NCBI RefSeq assembly: GCF_028640845.1
Contig: NC_080540.1
Span: 276,473,524 to 276,537,523 of the forward strand
DNA from: Ahaetulla prasina
Lineage: Eukaryota > Chordata > Lepidosauria > Squamata > Colubridae
Direction: 5' to 3'
DNA length: 64,000 bases
Part shown: positions 21,812 through 34,044 of the stretch, piece after piece
How the letters are laid out: the number at the start of each line of letters is the position of its first letter
Position numbering within the stretch: position 1 is the stretch's first letter
The notes under the pieces: model-generated
What the model was told of the DNA's origin: nothing
What the model saw: only the letters and a program-made list of their open reading frames with translations
The model's database searches: none
Translations under genes and position numbers: made by a program

Positions 21812-23817
21812 TTGCAGAAAAAAAAATCAAATATGGAGTCTTTTGTGCTCCCTCCCTTAGTGGTTTTCTTGCAGATATTTCATTACTTAACTAGGCTCTC
21901 TATTGGAATAACAAATCTGTCTCCAATCTGTTCTTTTTTTCATGATAGCAAATGTATCAAAATAGCCATGTTGTTAATAACTTTTTCCTCCAATCAAGCA
22001 GAACATTCCTACTTATATTAATTTTCTTGGAAAGTACCTTTATATCTTTCAGTAACAACTTGAAACATTTCAATATTTTAGACAATGTAAGAGAAAGCAG
22101 CTTTTTAAAATGAATACTGAATTCCTTTAAACTGTGGGTGTCAAATGAATACTGATATAGACACTAAACTTGCTAAATGTGCAAATTATTAAAAGTGCGT
22201 ATGAAGTAAGTGGTGTAAATATACACCACATAATGTATTTATCCGTTTTCAAAGTATCAGAACTTTGTCTTTAAAATCTAAAGGTTTTGCTGTATTGATG
22301 GTCCTTCCTCCATCCTCCATCCTTCATCTTCTGAAATTCATTTAGTCTGCAAGAAAAGAACCAAGCTCAGAGAACACCAATTACCCCTCATTTCAACCCT
22401 GACATACATATATTCTCCTCTGTCAGAGTCTTCTAAAATTAATCTTCTCATTGTAGCAATGTATTAATCAGTATTCAACTAGGGGGGATAATATGTGTAT
22501 AATATGTTGGGCTTTTTTAATGCACCCTTTTTATAATGTTCTGATTGTTTTGTGGTTTTTTCTTTTATGTCTTGGATTTTTATTGAGTTTTTTAACTTTG
22601 TTTTGAATAAAATTTTAAAAAAATAATCTACAGCTCTTTATCACTGACTTCTCAAACCTTCATGTTGCTGACAACTTGATAAGTATTGTTTGGGTTGGAA
22701 ACATGGTGAAATCATTTTCCATACTAGGGATCATGGGGTTGTTTCTTCAGCCATACCGTGTTTTCTCTGACAAAAAACAGTTTCAGAAGAACACATGTGT
22801 AAAACATTTTCTGCCAGGGACATGCTTTGGCAGTGTTTCATGTAAACAGGCCAAAATTTCCTCCTTTAGTTGGAGGATCTCTCTAATAGCCAGGCGACTG
22901 CCAGCATTCATTACTCCCAAATTTTATCCAAATTTCCTCCCTGTCCTAATTATAAGCTAACTTCTCAAACTATAAGCAAATTGTTTCTAAATGCTTAAAC
23001 ATTGAAAATGCACCATTAATCATAAAGTTGCTTGGTTCTTTCATAAATCCCATTTGCCTTCAATATGATTTATAGGCCTTACACTGAGATCACTGCTCCC
23101 TTACAAAATAATTTGGAAAATAATATTTCCTCTATTGAACTTCTATGCAGAATTTCTTCACTCTGTAAAACTGAACCACTGTTAAAAAAAAGTTAGTTAA
23201 ACGTAAGTAAAAAAATGACTTCAATAGGAGTAGATTGTGGTTCCAAATATTCTTATCTTTTGAACAGCTGACGTTCCATTTTTATTTCCACCATTTAATG
23301 TTGCTGAGATTCCTCTTGTATTATAAAAAAGCATTTCTTTTTCTATCCTCAAACTAGTATGTAGGACTACATCTCCCATAAGCTCTAGTCAGCATTGTTC
23401 TCTCCTGGTTTTTAGGAGTCTTTCATGAATAATGGTCCTGTTGACTTACTTGGTTCAGAAAATAAATGACTAGTATCCATTCAAAACATGAGAATACAAA
23501 CACCTCCTGAATTCAAGGCCTTAAAGAATCCTGTTGCGTCTCTGGCTTGCTTTGACCAAAGATGAGAATTGCTTGAGATTTGTGAGATAAGATCAGCAAA
23601 CGGACCTTCAATCACAATAATTGCAGACGATATTGTCACATATAAAGTTTCTGCTTTTCTCATGCTTGTTTGCTCCTTTAAGTAAGAAATGACTAGTTGC
23701 TGATAGCCACAGAACAGCCTATTACCCTTCAGCTCTTCTGAGACTGTAAATCTCAGCCAGATGCACTGCACTCGTGACATATTGGAGAATCTCAGGTTGG
23801 GAAAAGCATGTACGAAC
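21812..23817. other. no recognised feature
   Basis: About 2 kb without a confident repeat. The stretch 22540-22620 ends gaataaaattttaaaaaaat and could be an old poly(A) retroposon 3' end (low confidence). ORFs up to 125 codons have no motif. Confidence 0.4.
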
Positions 23818-23933
23818 CAGTAGTGGGTTTCAATTTTGGCCGCTACCGGTTTGCTCATGGGCGCTCGTGTGTGTGCATGATGCTTCTGCGCATGTGCAGA
23901 GACGTCCGGGCGGGTGGACGGAGCTTCCCACTG
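23818..23933. mobile_element. hAT-type MITE, left end
   Basis: CAGTAGTGGGTTTCAATTTT followed by gctaccggtttgc and a tctgcgcatgtgcag stretch, as in related MITEs at 34636 and 50221. A right terminus around cccactg (23928-23933) lacks a matching target duplication. Confidence 0.6.
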
Positions 23934-24837
23934 CCACCCAATCCTTCGCCCAATCCTTTATTGTCTTACTAATGCCTTTGCTGAGCTTACTTCCATCTTA
24001 ACAGGACACAATTCTGTTCCCCTTTCCTCTTCTGCTCTCCCATAATGCAGAAGGGCTTTAAAAGGCTATCAGTAATCATCTCAAGAGTAAGTCTGGTGTC
24101 TAATTAGAATGGCTGTATGCCATAAAAGCGTGATTCTGCTATACCAGTCTGACTTCTTATTGTATAAGGTACTAAATGATTAGGTGAACTTATAGGTGCA
24201 CTCCTAATCAACTGGGCTTCTGGACACCCAGTGGTACTTCTCCCTATAAGCCCACTTTACAGTATCAATCTAGCCTCCATATTCACCAATATCCCTTTGC
24301 CATGAGAGCCTCTTTCCCCACCCCAATTTAACTGCTGCAATTGGTTCTTGACCGTATCAAGTTTTGACAATACACCTGGCACAAGCTCTTAAAGTATGAA
24401 CCTTACTGGCGTGCTGGACACAGATTCAATCAGATGCTATCAGCAAATTAATTATATATTCTTTGTTAACATTCTTCCTGTCATGTATGAAACCAAAGTA
24501 GGCTTGCTGTTATAAGGAAGAGCTATTATACTAAGAATTTACCATGGAATTCAGTCTTCCCCCTGGCCAGAATGAAAAACAAAATCCACTGATGGAGGAA
24601 CAGTCTTGCAAAATAATATATGACTCATGAATGCAATTTTCCTCCTCATCTAATTCTGCTTAATACAGAGTCAGATCTCCCAATCTAAAAAAGCCCAACA
24701 CATTAAGTTATGGAATATTTTTATTTCCAGTTGTTAGCTTGCCATAGTTTGTCATGCCAAGTACACCATTTGGCTTAATTCAGATATCCATTTATTTAAA
24801 ATGAAACCTCCTGCAATGCAATTTTTTCCAAATAGCA
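23934..24837. other. no recognised feature
   Basis: Nothing recognised. Confidence 0.4.
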
Positions 24838-25048
24838 CTTAGCAATAGCGCTTAGACTTATATACCACTTTATGTGTTTTACAGTATTCTCTAATCAGTT
24901 TACAGAGTCAGAAAGCTGAGTCTTCATTTTACCGACCTCGGAAGGATGGAAGGCTGAGTCAACTTTGAGATGGTCAGGATTTAAGTGCAGGCTGTGGACA
25001 GAGTTAGCCTGCAATACTGCATTCTAACCACGGCACCACCAGGGCTCA
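24838..25048 (-). mobile_element. tRNA-derived SINE (third family), antisense, diverged
   Basis: agcaatagcgcttagactta, cggaaggatggaaggctgag, then gcattctaaccacggcacca; matches 21243-21454 with a decayed B box. Confidence 0.75.
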
Positions 25049-25376
25049 TATGCACTTTTGGCTATGTCTGCCTTAAACTGGTCCACTTTATTTGCACTGA
25101 ATGACCAGGCACATAATTTCCAGTCAACATGGATTATTTTTATGGTTGATATTAATTAACACGGCGAGGAGTCAAGTTATTGCTATGGATATTTATTGAA
25201 GTGACCAATTTCTCTAGCAAGAATCTTATGACTGAAAACTTCTTACACTCAACTTCTGGTATTGCACAATAAATATATATAGAAATATACAGAACTGCAT
25301 TATAAAGAACTGCAGACTTGGCTCCACTACTATGCTAAAGACTGGATTCCATATGAAGGGAATTTGTCATCTAGAC

Positions 25377-25481
25377 CAGGGATTTCCAACTTTAGCAACT
25401 TTAAGCCTTGAGGACTTCAAGCTTTGCTGGCTGGGAATTGAAGTGCTCTAGGCTTAAAGTTGCCAAGGTTGGAGACCCCCA
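25377..25481. mobile_element. 105-bp palindromic MITE with perfect 8-bp TSD
   Basis: Same palindromic family as 18191. Flanks ATCTAGAC at 25369-25376 and 25482-25489 are identical, which places this family in the hAT superfamily. Confidence 0.9.
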
Positions 25482-25489
25482 ATCTAGAC

Positions 25490-25967
25490 TGCAGTTAAGG
25501 AACTAATATACCATTGAGGTAACTGAGATTTACCAAAATAATAATAATAATAAAAAAAAAATCCCAGCAGCTATAATTAGAAATGTTAATTAAATTTCCA
25601 GTCAGGCATTTTATTTTTTTTTAAAAAACTGAATATAAGTTTAAAGGCCTTATGGATAGAAAAATTTTTGAATGCATATCATCTGAACAGGTAACATGTG
25701 GAGAAAAGAAAAGTAGACTGTGTGACATTAGGTCTTTGAAAGCTATTTATCTGATCAAAAATGAGCACTGTGAGCAGATACTGCTCAAAGCAATCTTAAA
25801 GCTAGGGTTCAATATTCTGGCTTCAAGAAAAATGTCACCATGTTCTCTATTTCCATAGCAACCTCACATATTGCCTCAGTTCTTGGCTACACTTAAGGAA
25901 ACGCTTTTGGCTTCTTAAAAGGCCCTAACAGAGGTAGACTCTCCATCATTTTACAAACACCTGTTAT
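25490..25967. other. no recognised feature
   Basis: AT-rich; a short (AATA)n at about 25538-25550. Confidence 0.4.
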
Positions 25968-26507
25968 TCAACTTCCTTGTCTTGCCCTACCTACATATCT
26001 CCTAGCAAAGTTATGTGTTTTCTTTCCTTCCTTCCCTCCCGTCCCTCTCACTCTTCTGAGATTATTACTAGACAATTCAAATATTGAAAAGAGCAACAAA
26101 GTGTTTAATCTGAAGGCAGAGAAGAATTTGTCTTGTTGCAGTAACTCAGAAACAGAAGAATTATGAACACATAGCTCAGTAGGCAGATACAATATACAAC
26201 TGGGAAATGAGAAATATTTTGTCAGCAATGAAAAACATGATCTTAGATCACCAGATCCTAAGACTCTTGCTAAATATAAGCTCGCTATCAGGGAGCACCT
26301 GTTCATTTGAGACACCTTTGATGTCCTAGGAGGAGGTATGCACGAGAAGCCTATTCTAAGCCAAATCAAAAGAAGGGAAAAGTAACAAGTGTGCAAAGGA
26401 TGAGCAGCAGATGAGAGTGATGGTAGGATTTGGACAGTCATGAAAACAAAAGAAAAACATATCAAACAAAGCAAGGTAAGTAGGAAGTGGTTACAATGGC
26501 ATTTCAT
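25968..26507 (-). other. unrecognised 179-codon ORF outside known repeats
   Basis: The longest ORF not explained by a repeat. The predicted N-terminus has a charged start, a hydrophobic core (FLLTLLCLICFSFVFM) and a small-residue segment (SSAA), which looks like a signal peptide. The remainder is Ser/Leu-rich with few charged residues until a basic tail. No family motif is recognised, and codon composition looks like translated AT-rich intergenic DNA. More likely chance than a gene. Confidence 0.12.
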
Positions 26508-26591
26508 CTCATCTTTTGCCCCTCGGGAAAGACAATTACTTCATTTTTTGTGCCACAATTCAGGTTAACAATATAGACTTAGGTGCCATTG

Positions 26592-26861
26592 TTTTTTTTT
26601 TTGGTTTTTTTTTTGTTTACATTTATATCCCGCCCTTCTCCGAAGACTCAGGGCAGCTTACAGTGTATAAGGCAATAGTCTCATTCTATTTGTATATTTA
26701 CAAAGTCAACTTATTGCCCCCCCCAACAATCTGGGTCCTCATTTTACCTACCTTATAAAGGATGGAAGGCTGAGTCAACCTTGGGCCGGGCTTGAACCTG
26801 CAGTAATTGCAGGCTACTGTGTTCTAATAACAGGCTCTAACAGCCTGAGCTATTCCGGCCC
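26592..26861 (-). mobile_element. tRNA-derived SINE with L2-like 3' end, antisense
   Basis: A T-rich start, cccttctccgaagactcagg, the family body, and the antisense B box gggcttgaacctgcagtaat. Full length; nearly the same sequence as 7773-8036. Confidence 0.9.
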
Positions 26862-27944
26862 AAGTTCTATTGTCTATTGAACTATTGTCAAGTTCCATTC
26901 TTATTGCCTTCTCAGACTGCCAACATAACTTCTTCAAAATATGCCTGACAATTAATGGTGATGTGTCACAGTAGATAATATTAAAAAATACCATTAAATA
27001 TAAAATTGCCTTCATTTGTCCCTCTAGCAATTAACATTAAACAGGTATACTGCCTTGGAGTGTGGGAGTGTCATAAAGCCAGTGATAAATTAACCATCAT
27101 TATCTAAAGCAAATTACAACCCATAGTGAGATAATTTCCTTTTTATCTTTTAAAATCTTTAAAAGATATTTATCTTTTAAGTATCTTTTTTATTTAAAAC
27201 AGTTGTTAAAAGTTGATGGTTGATTTTGACTTTGATGTGATTGAAGAAATATTATGGATGTTAGCTATATGATTATGGTTTCTTTATAGGTTTTTATTTT
27301 ATTTTTCTTTATGTTAAAGAAACTAAGAATATAGTTAAACTAATAACCATCATTTGAATATTGGTTATTAATACTTTAAAAATTTTTTAGGTAGTGATAT
27401 TATTTAGTTAAATTTAGAGAGAAGATATTGTATTTTATAATTGTCTCTTTATTGAAAAAAGTTGTATAATTTATTTTACGTATTGTTTTTGTTACTTTTT
27501 AAATTTTCCCTTTTCTCTCCTCCCCTTTTTCTCCATTACGTTGGTTTGTATTTTATTGCTTTTATAAAAGTTGATAGTTCAATTGCTTTAAAGGAGAAAA
27601 ACAACAACAAACTACTTCAGCGACCAGAAAACATTTCAGCATCCAAGGCCCTTCACAATGGTTTATTTGTTTCAGACACAGTGAATAATTTCAGCAACAA
27701 CATTACACAATGTTTGCATTCCTTCATCAAGTTACACAAGTTTAAAACACAGTGAGGGACAAGAAAAATATAGAACTCGCATATCATTTACTACTTTTAC
27801 CCCATCACAACTCAGTAAATATTTCATTGTATATGTGTTACCAGATCTTTTTTCTTCTGGGTTTCGGAAAAGAAAATATAAAGTGTTCATCTTAAATTGC
27901 CTAAGGCAACCTTTGCTAAAGGTTGTGATCATGAACATCTAATA
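26862..27944. other. AT-rich, no recognised feature
   Basis: 27100-27600 is very T-rich on the plus strand and might be an old LINE 3' UTR, but no diagnostic motif is visible. Confidence 0.4.
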
Positions 27945-28386
27945 CGCTTAGTCCTCGACTTGCAACCATGATTGAGTCCAGAATTTATGTTGTTAAGTGA
28001 GCAATTTGTCCCATTTTACAACTTTTCTTGTGACATTCATTAAGTGAATCACTGCAGTTGTTCAATTAGTAACACGGTTGTTAAGTGAATCTGGCTTCCC
28101 CATTGACTTTGCTTGTCAGGAGGTCACAAAAGCTGATCACATGACCCTGGGACACTGCAACCCTCATAATTATGAACCAGTTGTCAAGCATCAAAAAGTA
28201 AATCTCATGAGTGTGGAGATGCTGCAACAGTCATAAGTGTGCATCTGAATTTTGATCACATGAGCATGGGGATGCTACACAGGTTGTAAGTATGAAAAAC
28301 AGTCATGTCACTTTTTTCAGTGCCATTATACTTTGACCAACCTTGAATGGTCACTAAATGAATTGTTGTAAGTCAAGGACTTCCTG
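27945..28386. mobile_element. Tigger-like palindromic element with TA flanks
   Basis: CGCTTAGTCCTCGACTTGCA at the left and GTAAGTCAAGGACTTCCTG at the right, each next to TA. Interior tgatcacatgaccctgggac is typical of the family. At 442 bp this is the longest uninterrupted copy. Confidence 0.85.
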
Positions 28387-28496
28387 TATAAAAGCAAAGT
28401 GGCTCTTGGCAGTAGCAGGAGAATATAGTTGCTGACAGACAGTATTCCTTTTTTGTGTGTTTTTAGCTCAAACTGGCCCAGTTTATATGTTAGATC

Positions 28497-28610
28497 AGTG
28501 ATCTAACATATTGGCACCAAGTGCCAAAAAGGAAGCGTGCATGCATGATACCAAGTGCCAAAAAGGGAGCACTTCACGCGTGTGCTCGCGCTTGTCAGGG
28601 CCACGACCAG
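28497..28610. mobile_element. hAT-like left-end fragment (family of 240-2669)
   Basis: CAGTGATCTAACATATTGGC, then two copies of accaagtgccaaaaagg (28518 and 28551). It lies within a longer perfect palindrome at 28485-28511. The fragment is joined to PLE 3' sequence with no right terminus. Confidence 0.5.
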
Positions 28611-28900
28611 GAAGAGAAGCTGCCCAGGGGGCATGCACATGTCAGATAAGGTACTTTCGGTTCCCGCACACATATGAAAGCCGGCCAGAAAGTCTTCTGG
28701 TTACAGCCAACCAACCCGCTCACAGCAACACTCCCCACCTCCCCACCAGTATTTATAGAAAGACGGCAGCTCCGACCACGCTTTGCCCACAAAAGCTTGA
28801 AGCCGAAAGCACCAGCCTGAAGATGATGAGTGAGACCTCATCGAAACGTCGCCAAGATACTCTCAACCTTACACTGGAAAAGACCCGAATATGCCAAGAC

Positions 28901-28905
<5 letters not shown>
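28611..28905 (+). mobile_element. Penelope-like element 3' end fragment
   Basis: Shares the conserved PLE terminus found at 55315, 57441, 57531, 61693 and 61990: agcctgaagatgatgagtga, a hairpin, tcgaaacgtcgccaagatac, then aaaagacccgaatatgcca. It ends against an AT/GT array. The upstream part is a variant of the 3' UTR at 57080-57350. Confidence 0.8.
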
Positions 28906-28947
<42 letters not shown>

Positions 28948-28990
28948 CACACGTGCGCAGGCACATACAAACACGCATACGCACACACAC
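28904..28990. repeat. (AT)n(GT)n(GC)(CA)n compound dinucleotide array
   Basis: atatatatat, then about 15 GT units, then gcgcgcgcac and degenerate CA. It starts directly at the PLE terminus. Confidence 0.95.
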
Positions 28991-30296
28991 TTGAAATCAC
29001 CATCATTCCACCAAGAATAACAGTAGCAGCATTAAAAAGTTGGATAATGTTTTGTGGGTTGCTATGAATGGCAAAGTACTGAACTCCTAAGCTGCATGAC
29101 ATTGCAAACAGCAGGTGTGCTGATTCACAGCACAACATTGACAGGTTACATCTGCAAATAATGGTTCTACATCTTTGCTGAACTTATTAGCAATAGCTTA
29201 AATGTGACTCAGCTGCCTTTTCATTTTATTATTCTGGCCAATTTCATTAAGTAATTTCAATTATTCTTCGTAATAGCAAGAATTCATTTTTAACAATTTG
29301 AACATTTTTAACATATGATGCTAGGGAAAATGGCAACAGCACATTTATTTTGGAAAAAAATATTAGATCTAACTAAACTCTACAAAAATCTGTAACACTC
29401 TTGAGAACTGTAGATTACACTGGATGCCTGGAGATTAAGGAACATGTTTGTCAAATCTGAACTTGACATTTTGACGCATTTTCTGCATTTTTTGGCAGCC
29501 TCTAGTAATTTAGGATAATGAATATGGTAAACGCAATAAAAGAAATTGTTACAAAGCAAAGCTATCAAACTCATACAATTTTATGGGATGCATTGTTTGC
29601 ATATATTTTTGCATATTGACTATATTTAAGAGTGAGGCTATAGTTTAGTTAGTAGCAGTTCTGAAGTTTGAATTCTTTATATGTCCAATTCAAAAAGTTG
29701 CTTAGAGGTAATGGATAAGGACTAACATGATATATTCACGTTGGAAACAGCTTTGATTTTAACAACTGGATTTGTTATTTCAAAGAACAAATGTTTATTT
29801 GTCTTTTCCGCAAATACCAATTTAGCCTAAAATCTACTTTGCATCTGATTAACCTAAGAAAGCAATATACCATAGACGTATGGACATACTATAGATATGT
29901 CTTAAATGTCAGTCACTTTCCCCCTTCCCATGAAATTCCTGGATTTTAGTTATTTTGTCTGAAGGAGAAACTTTGGAAAACTGAAAGCCTGAACTAAGCT
30001 CTAAACTCTTTTCCAAAGTTTTAGATTTTAATTTTATAAGTGTCAAAATACATTAAATCCAGAAGGAGTAAATGGTAACTATAGAATTTGGTTATATAAG
30101 GTGATTTTTGGTAATGACAACAGGGAAAGCTCTTATTTTAAACCTTACAATCCCACTTTTGGGTTCTATAAGGCTTTCCTTAAAATATGTGCATGCATTC
30201 AACAACAGAAGACAAAGAAGATAGCAAAACACGGTGCCCCATCTTTACTCTACAAGACCAGCATATAAAATAATGTGTCACTAAACCAGTTTCTCA
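28991..30296. other. no recognised feature
   Basis: About 1.3 kb of AT-rich sequence with no repeat recognised. Confidence 0.45.
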
Positions 30297-30365
30297 ACCT
30301 TGGCCTCTTTCAGAGAGGTGGACTTTAACTCCCAGAATTCCCCAGCCACCGTTGCAGTCCATCTT
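30297..30365. mobile_element. half of a palindromic hAT MITE
   Basis: CAGTTTCTCAACCTTGGCCT followed by ggactttaactcccagaatt, the left arm of the 49970-type MITE; no right terminus. Confidence 0.55.
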
Positions 30366-30424
30366 TCTTAAAGAAGCAGATTGAAACTACACCATTGGTC
30401 TTTCTATCTGCTAATACTTCTGTC

Positions 30425-30509
30425 TGGTTCCAGGCAAGAGTCTGATAACTTGAATACCTTATGTATTCAATTATTATGTAACAACATAATAATTATGTAA
30501 CAACAAACA

Positions 30510-30577
<68 letters not shown>

Positions 30578-31150
30578 GTAACAACATAATAATTATGTAA
30601 AACAACAACAACAACAACAATAATAACAATAATGTAACAACAGAATACCTTATGCCACCAGGCTCAAAATTTTGGGATTGGAAAACCTAGAACTATGTTG
30701 CCTACAGTCTGACCTAAGTGTAATACACAAAATTGTCTGCTACAAATCCTACCTGTCAATGACTGCTTCAACTTCAACCGCAATAATACACGGGCAAACA
30801 ATAGATACAAACTCAATACTGCTCCAAAGTCCACTGCAGAAAATATGACTTCAGCAACAAAGTGGTCAACGCCTGGAATCCTCTACCTGACTCCGTTGTT
30901 ACATCCTCTAATCCCCACAGCTTCAACCTTAAACTGTCTACCATGGACCTAACCACATTCCTAAGAGGTCCATAAAGGGGGCGGCATAAGCGCACCATCG
31001 TGCCTACCGTCCCTGCCCTACTGTCCCCATTTACTTGTACTCATTCCTAGTTCATGCCCATGTTTATATTATACCTGCTATCTAGTACATGTTCGACAAA
31101 TAAAATAAACCAAATAAAATACATGTTCGACAAATAAAATAAAATAAAAC
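30425..31150 (+). mobile_element. LINE 3' end (family also at 59265, clade unassigned)
   Basis: The coding remnant includes a KYDFSNKVVNAWNPLPDSVV segment (30839 on), a typical non-LTR LINE C-terminal motif, then a stop and a 3' UTR (gcgcaccatcgtgcctaccg). The tail has tacatgttcgacaaataaaa twice (31086 and 31120). It is interrupted by a simple-repeat insert (30464-30642). The plus strand here matches the minus strand of 59265-59970. Confidence 0.75.
30464..30642. repeat. (CAA)n(TAA)n insert flanked by a 12-bp duplication
   Basis: The LINE sequence gaataccttatg occurs at 30452-30463 and 30643-30654. Between them lies simple repeat only, including a 23-bp direct repeat (30478-30500 and 30578-30600). 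Confidence 0.8.
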
Positions 31151-31179
31151 TAAATTTTAACTCTTTATATTTATTATTA

Positions 31180-31661
31180 TTTGGTTACCACCTTTAAAGC
31201 GCTCCATGGCATAGGACCGGGTTACTTACGAGACCGCCTGCTGCTTCCAAATGCCTCCATCGACCAGTGCGCTCCCATAGGGAGGGCCTCCTCAGGGTGC
31301 CATCGGCCAGACAATGTCGACTGACGACTCCCAGGGCCTTCTCTGTGGGGCTCCTGCCCTTTGGAACGAGCTACCTCCAGGGGTACGTCAACTCCCTGAC
31401 CTCCGGACCTTTAGACGTGAGCTAAAGACATTCTTGTTCCGTCGGTTAGGGCTGGCCTAATAGTTTTAATGGGGTTTTTAATGGAGTCTAACTTAAGTTT
31501 TTAGTTTTGTATTGAATTTTAGCTGTTAGCCAAATTGATTAAGTTTTTTAATAATGTTCTTAATTTTTATATTCTTGTTTTATTCGGCTGTAAACCGCCC
31601 TGAGTCCTTCAGGAGAAGGACGGTATAGAAATCTAAACAATAAATAAATAAATAAATAAAT
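31180..31661 (+). mobile_element. L2-type LINE 3' end with (AAAT)n tail
   Basis: A decayed L2 C-terminal coding region (ggaccgggttacttacgaga, tttggaacgagctacctcca), a 3' UTR, then accgccctgagtccttcagg and about 5 AAAT units. Same lineage as 15895-17670. Confidence 0.85.
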
Positions 31662-33072
31662 TATGATCTTTCCCTGAGCATTCAGCACATCTAAATATTT
31701 CATTATAGAACTTACTAAAGTCACGAATGCTGGTAGGAGTTTCATCTACTGCATCTACTTTCTACAATAGTAGATCAGGAAGGATTAAAGCAACATCTGT
31801 TTTAGTTAAGATGTGCAAAGGCAGCTTTGTTTTTCTTGATGATGTGCTCTTGAAAAATCCATTCCCTGTCCCAGTAATGAATTATTACTATCACAAGGAC
31901 ATCATGGCAGTTTCATAATTGGATCCAACTTTACTCCAGAAAACAAAACAATATGTGTCCAGCTAAGATTTTTGTGTGTGTGAAAACTTGCTAATATATT
32001 ATTCCATGGGCTGTTTCCCAAGCTTATGTTCTCCAGTTTCCTCTACAAAGTGCATTAAGCAATCCACTTTATAAAGGAAATTGGCAGGAGTAATCTGAAA
32101 CAGAGTACAGAAACTAATTTTAGGATATTATGACTTATTCTACAGAAGGGTTTTAATGAAGTCTTCAAATATTCTCATACAAGAAAAAGCATTTCATTTT
32201 ATATCAAGGGCATATTTTTTCAGGCAATTTTGTTCTTTGAGCAATATGCTAGGTACCTCACTTCCCCAAATAGTGATTTGATTTGATTTAATATTAATTG
32301 AAAATGCAATTTTGGGTTCACACATTTGGGTTTCAGTGACCAACTGAATATCTGAAATGTCTTGATATAACATCATGGGACATGTAGGGAGCAAATTACA
32401 TTCTCATTCAAAACACAGGATGACCAGTTCACATACACATTTGATGTTCTAATTGACAAATGACCAAATGTGGGAGAAGCTTTTGCCTGAACTAATGATT
32501 GCCAAGGCATTCTTCCAAACATTAATTCATTTTAGATTATTTCATATCAATGACTTTTTAGAGCTATGAAGCTTTCAGAGCTTATAAACATGTTTTAATT
32601 AAACAACAACATGAAAATATGAAAAGTAACAGGAAAATCAAGACTTGTATAGCTTAAAACTAAATACACCTAAGATAATACTACCGCTTTATTAGGTTTA
32701 TTTGAGTTTCCACATGGGGGAGGGAAATGTGTGCTTATTTGCTTTCAAGTCTCAAATGCACGAACCGGTCAGTTGTCATGAAATAGTCTCATAGTATCAT
32801 AAGAGCAGCCAAAAGAAAGTTAGAGAACACACATGCACACACACAGACAAAAGAAAGTCTCCTACAACAGGTGTTAACCTTTTTAATCTCATAACAATCT
32901 GAATTACTACTGTAATGAGGCCTTACAAAAATAAAACTGGCTATAGGGGGATCTTAATGCAGTCTTTTAGGGGGGAAATAGTAACATGTGGTTGTAAAGG
33001 CTCAGTTGATTACTTTTCCTTTCTGGCATAACTGTGCAAATTGAATATGGATTTGTACATCAGTTCATAGAC
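31662..33072. other. no recognised feature
   Basis: About 1.4 kb with nothing recognised. Confidence 0.45.
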
Positions 33073-33147
33073 CAGTGTTCTTCATCCTTAGCAATTGTAA
33101 GCTGTGTGGACTTCAACTTTCTGAATTCTGAGAGTTGAGGTCCCCCA
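33073..33147. mobile_element. diverged palindromic MITE fragment
   Basis: CAGTGTTCTTCATCCTTAGC, gtggacttcaactttctga and gagagttgaggtcccc; both arms present but decayed. Confidence 0.5.
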
Positions 33148-33464
33148 ATGAGCTAGTTCCGCTTTTTAGATGCAATAGAAAAACCCATTCTGATCTTCCA
33201 CGATTCAACCAAACTCTTCCTTAAACCTCTAAGTCTCAATCCTCATCCAGTAGCAGCAAAATTTAAGAATAAAGTGCTTCTCACTTTATGAATTCGACTG
33301 AGCCAAGGAACTGATGGGAAACTTTGCTACTGTTAGCACAGTGGTTTTCTTTAATGGGCACTGGAAAAAACAATCACCAGTCAGCTTTCTGCAGCTCCAA
33401 ATGGGTTTAGTCTTTTGTTACAAATAGCTATAATAGAATTTGATCTATAACAGATGATGGTTCG
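33148..33464. other. no recognised feature
   Basis: Nothing recognised. Confidence 0.4.
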
Positions 33465-33940
33465 GTGGTTAAGGTACAAGAACGGAAATCAGCTCTAATC
33501 TTGCCTTAGGCATGTTAGATGACTGTGGGATGGTCACTCTCAGCTCAACTCACCTCACAAAATAGATAGAATACTTTATGGGCCAAGTGTGTATAGACAC
33601 ACAAAGAATTTGTCTCTGAAACATAAGCTCGCAGTGTGCATGGAAAACAACAAAGTAATAATAATCATAATAAAGGTTAATAATAATAATAATAATAATG
33701 CCAATAGAGAAAGTAGTGGAACAGATGAGAAGGATAAAAGTAATATGATGATTCTATGTGAGTAATATAATTATTATTTATTTAAATTTAAATTAAATTA
33801 AACATAAGAGATGTGGAAATTTACTGTTCAGCAGAGGAAAAAAACCCATCTCTGTGTTTATAGGAGGTGGAAGGAGTATTATGTACGTTTGCTGCCTTCG
33901 ATTATTTATAAAAACAATAAAGGTGGGATAAAAAAAAACT
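33465..33940 (+). mobile_element. tRNA-derived SINE (second family) split by an L2 tail
   Basis: SINE head and body at 33465-33551 (ggttcggtggttaaggtac; gctcaactcacctcacaaaa). The SINE 3' end resumes around 33832-33940 (aggaggtggaaggagtatta, aataaaggtgggataaaa). Between them, 33552-33611 is the antisense AATAG-tailed L2 3' end (gggccaagtgtgtatagaca), followed by (TAA)n-rich sequence to about 33830. Confidence 0.7.
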
Positions 33941-34044
33941 AAAATAAAAAATAAACATTCTTCTTCAAACAAAGAGTAAACATTGCAGTGCTTTTAATTT
34001 TAGCATGATATATACCATGTTTCTCAAAGCACTACACTGTGGAG

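Noticed and set aside
23481..23858. 125-codon minus-strand ORF as a host gene
   Set aside because: Its N-terminal part is MITE sequence, and no splice or domain evidence is visible.
30464..30642. CRISPR-like array
   Set aside because: The repeats are trinucleotide microsatellites with no spacer structure, in a vertebrate context.
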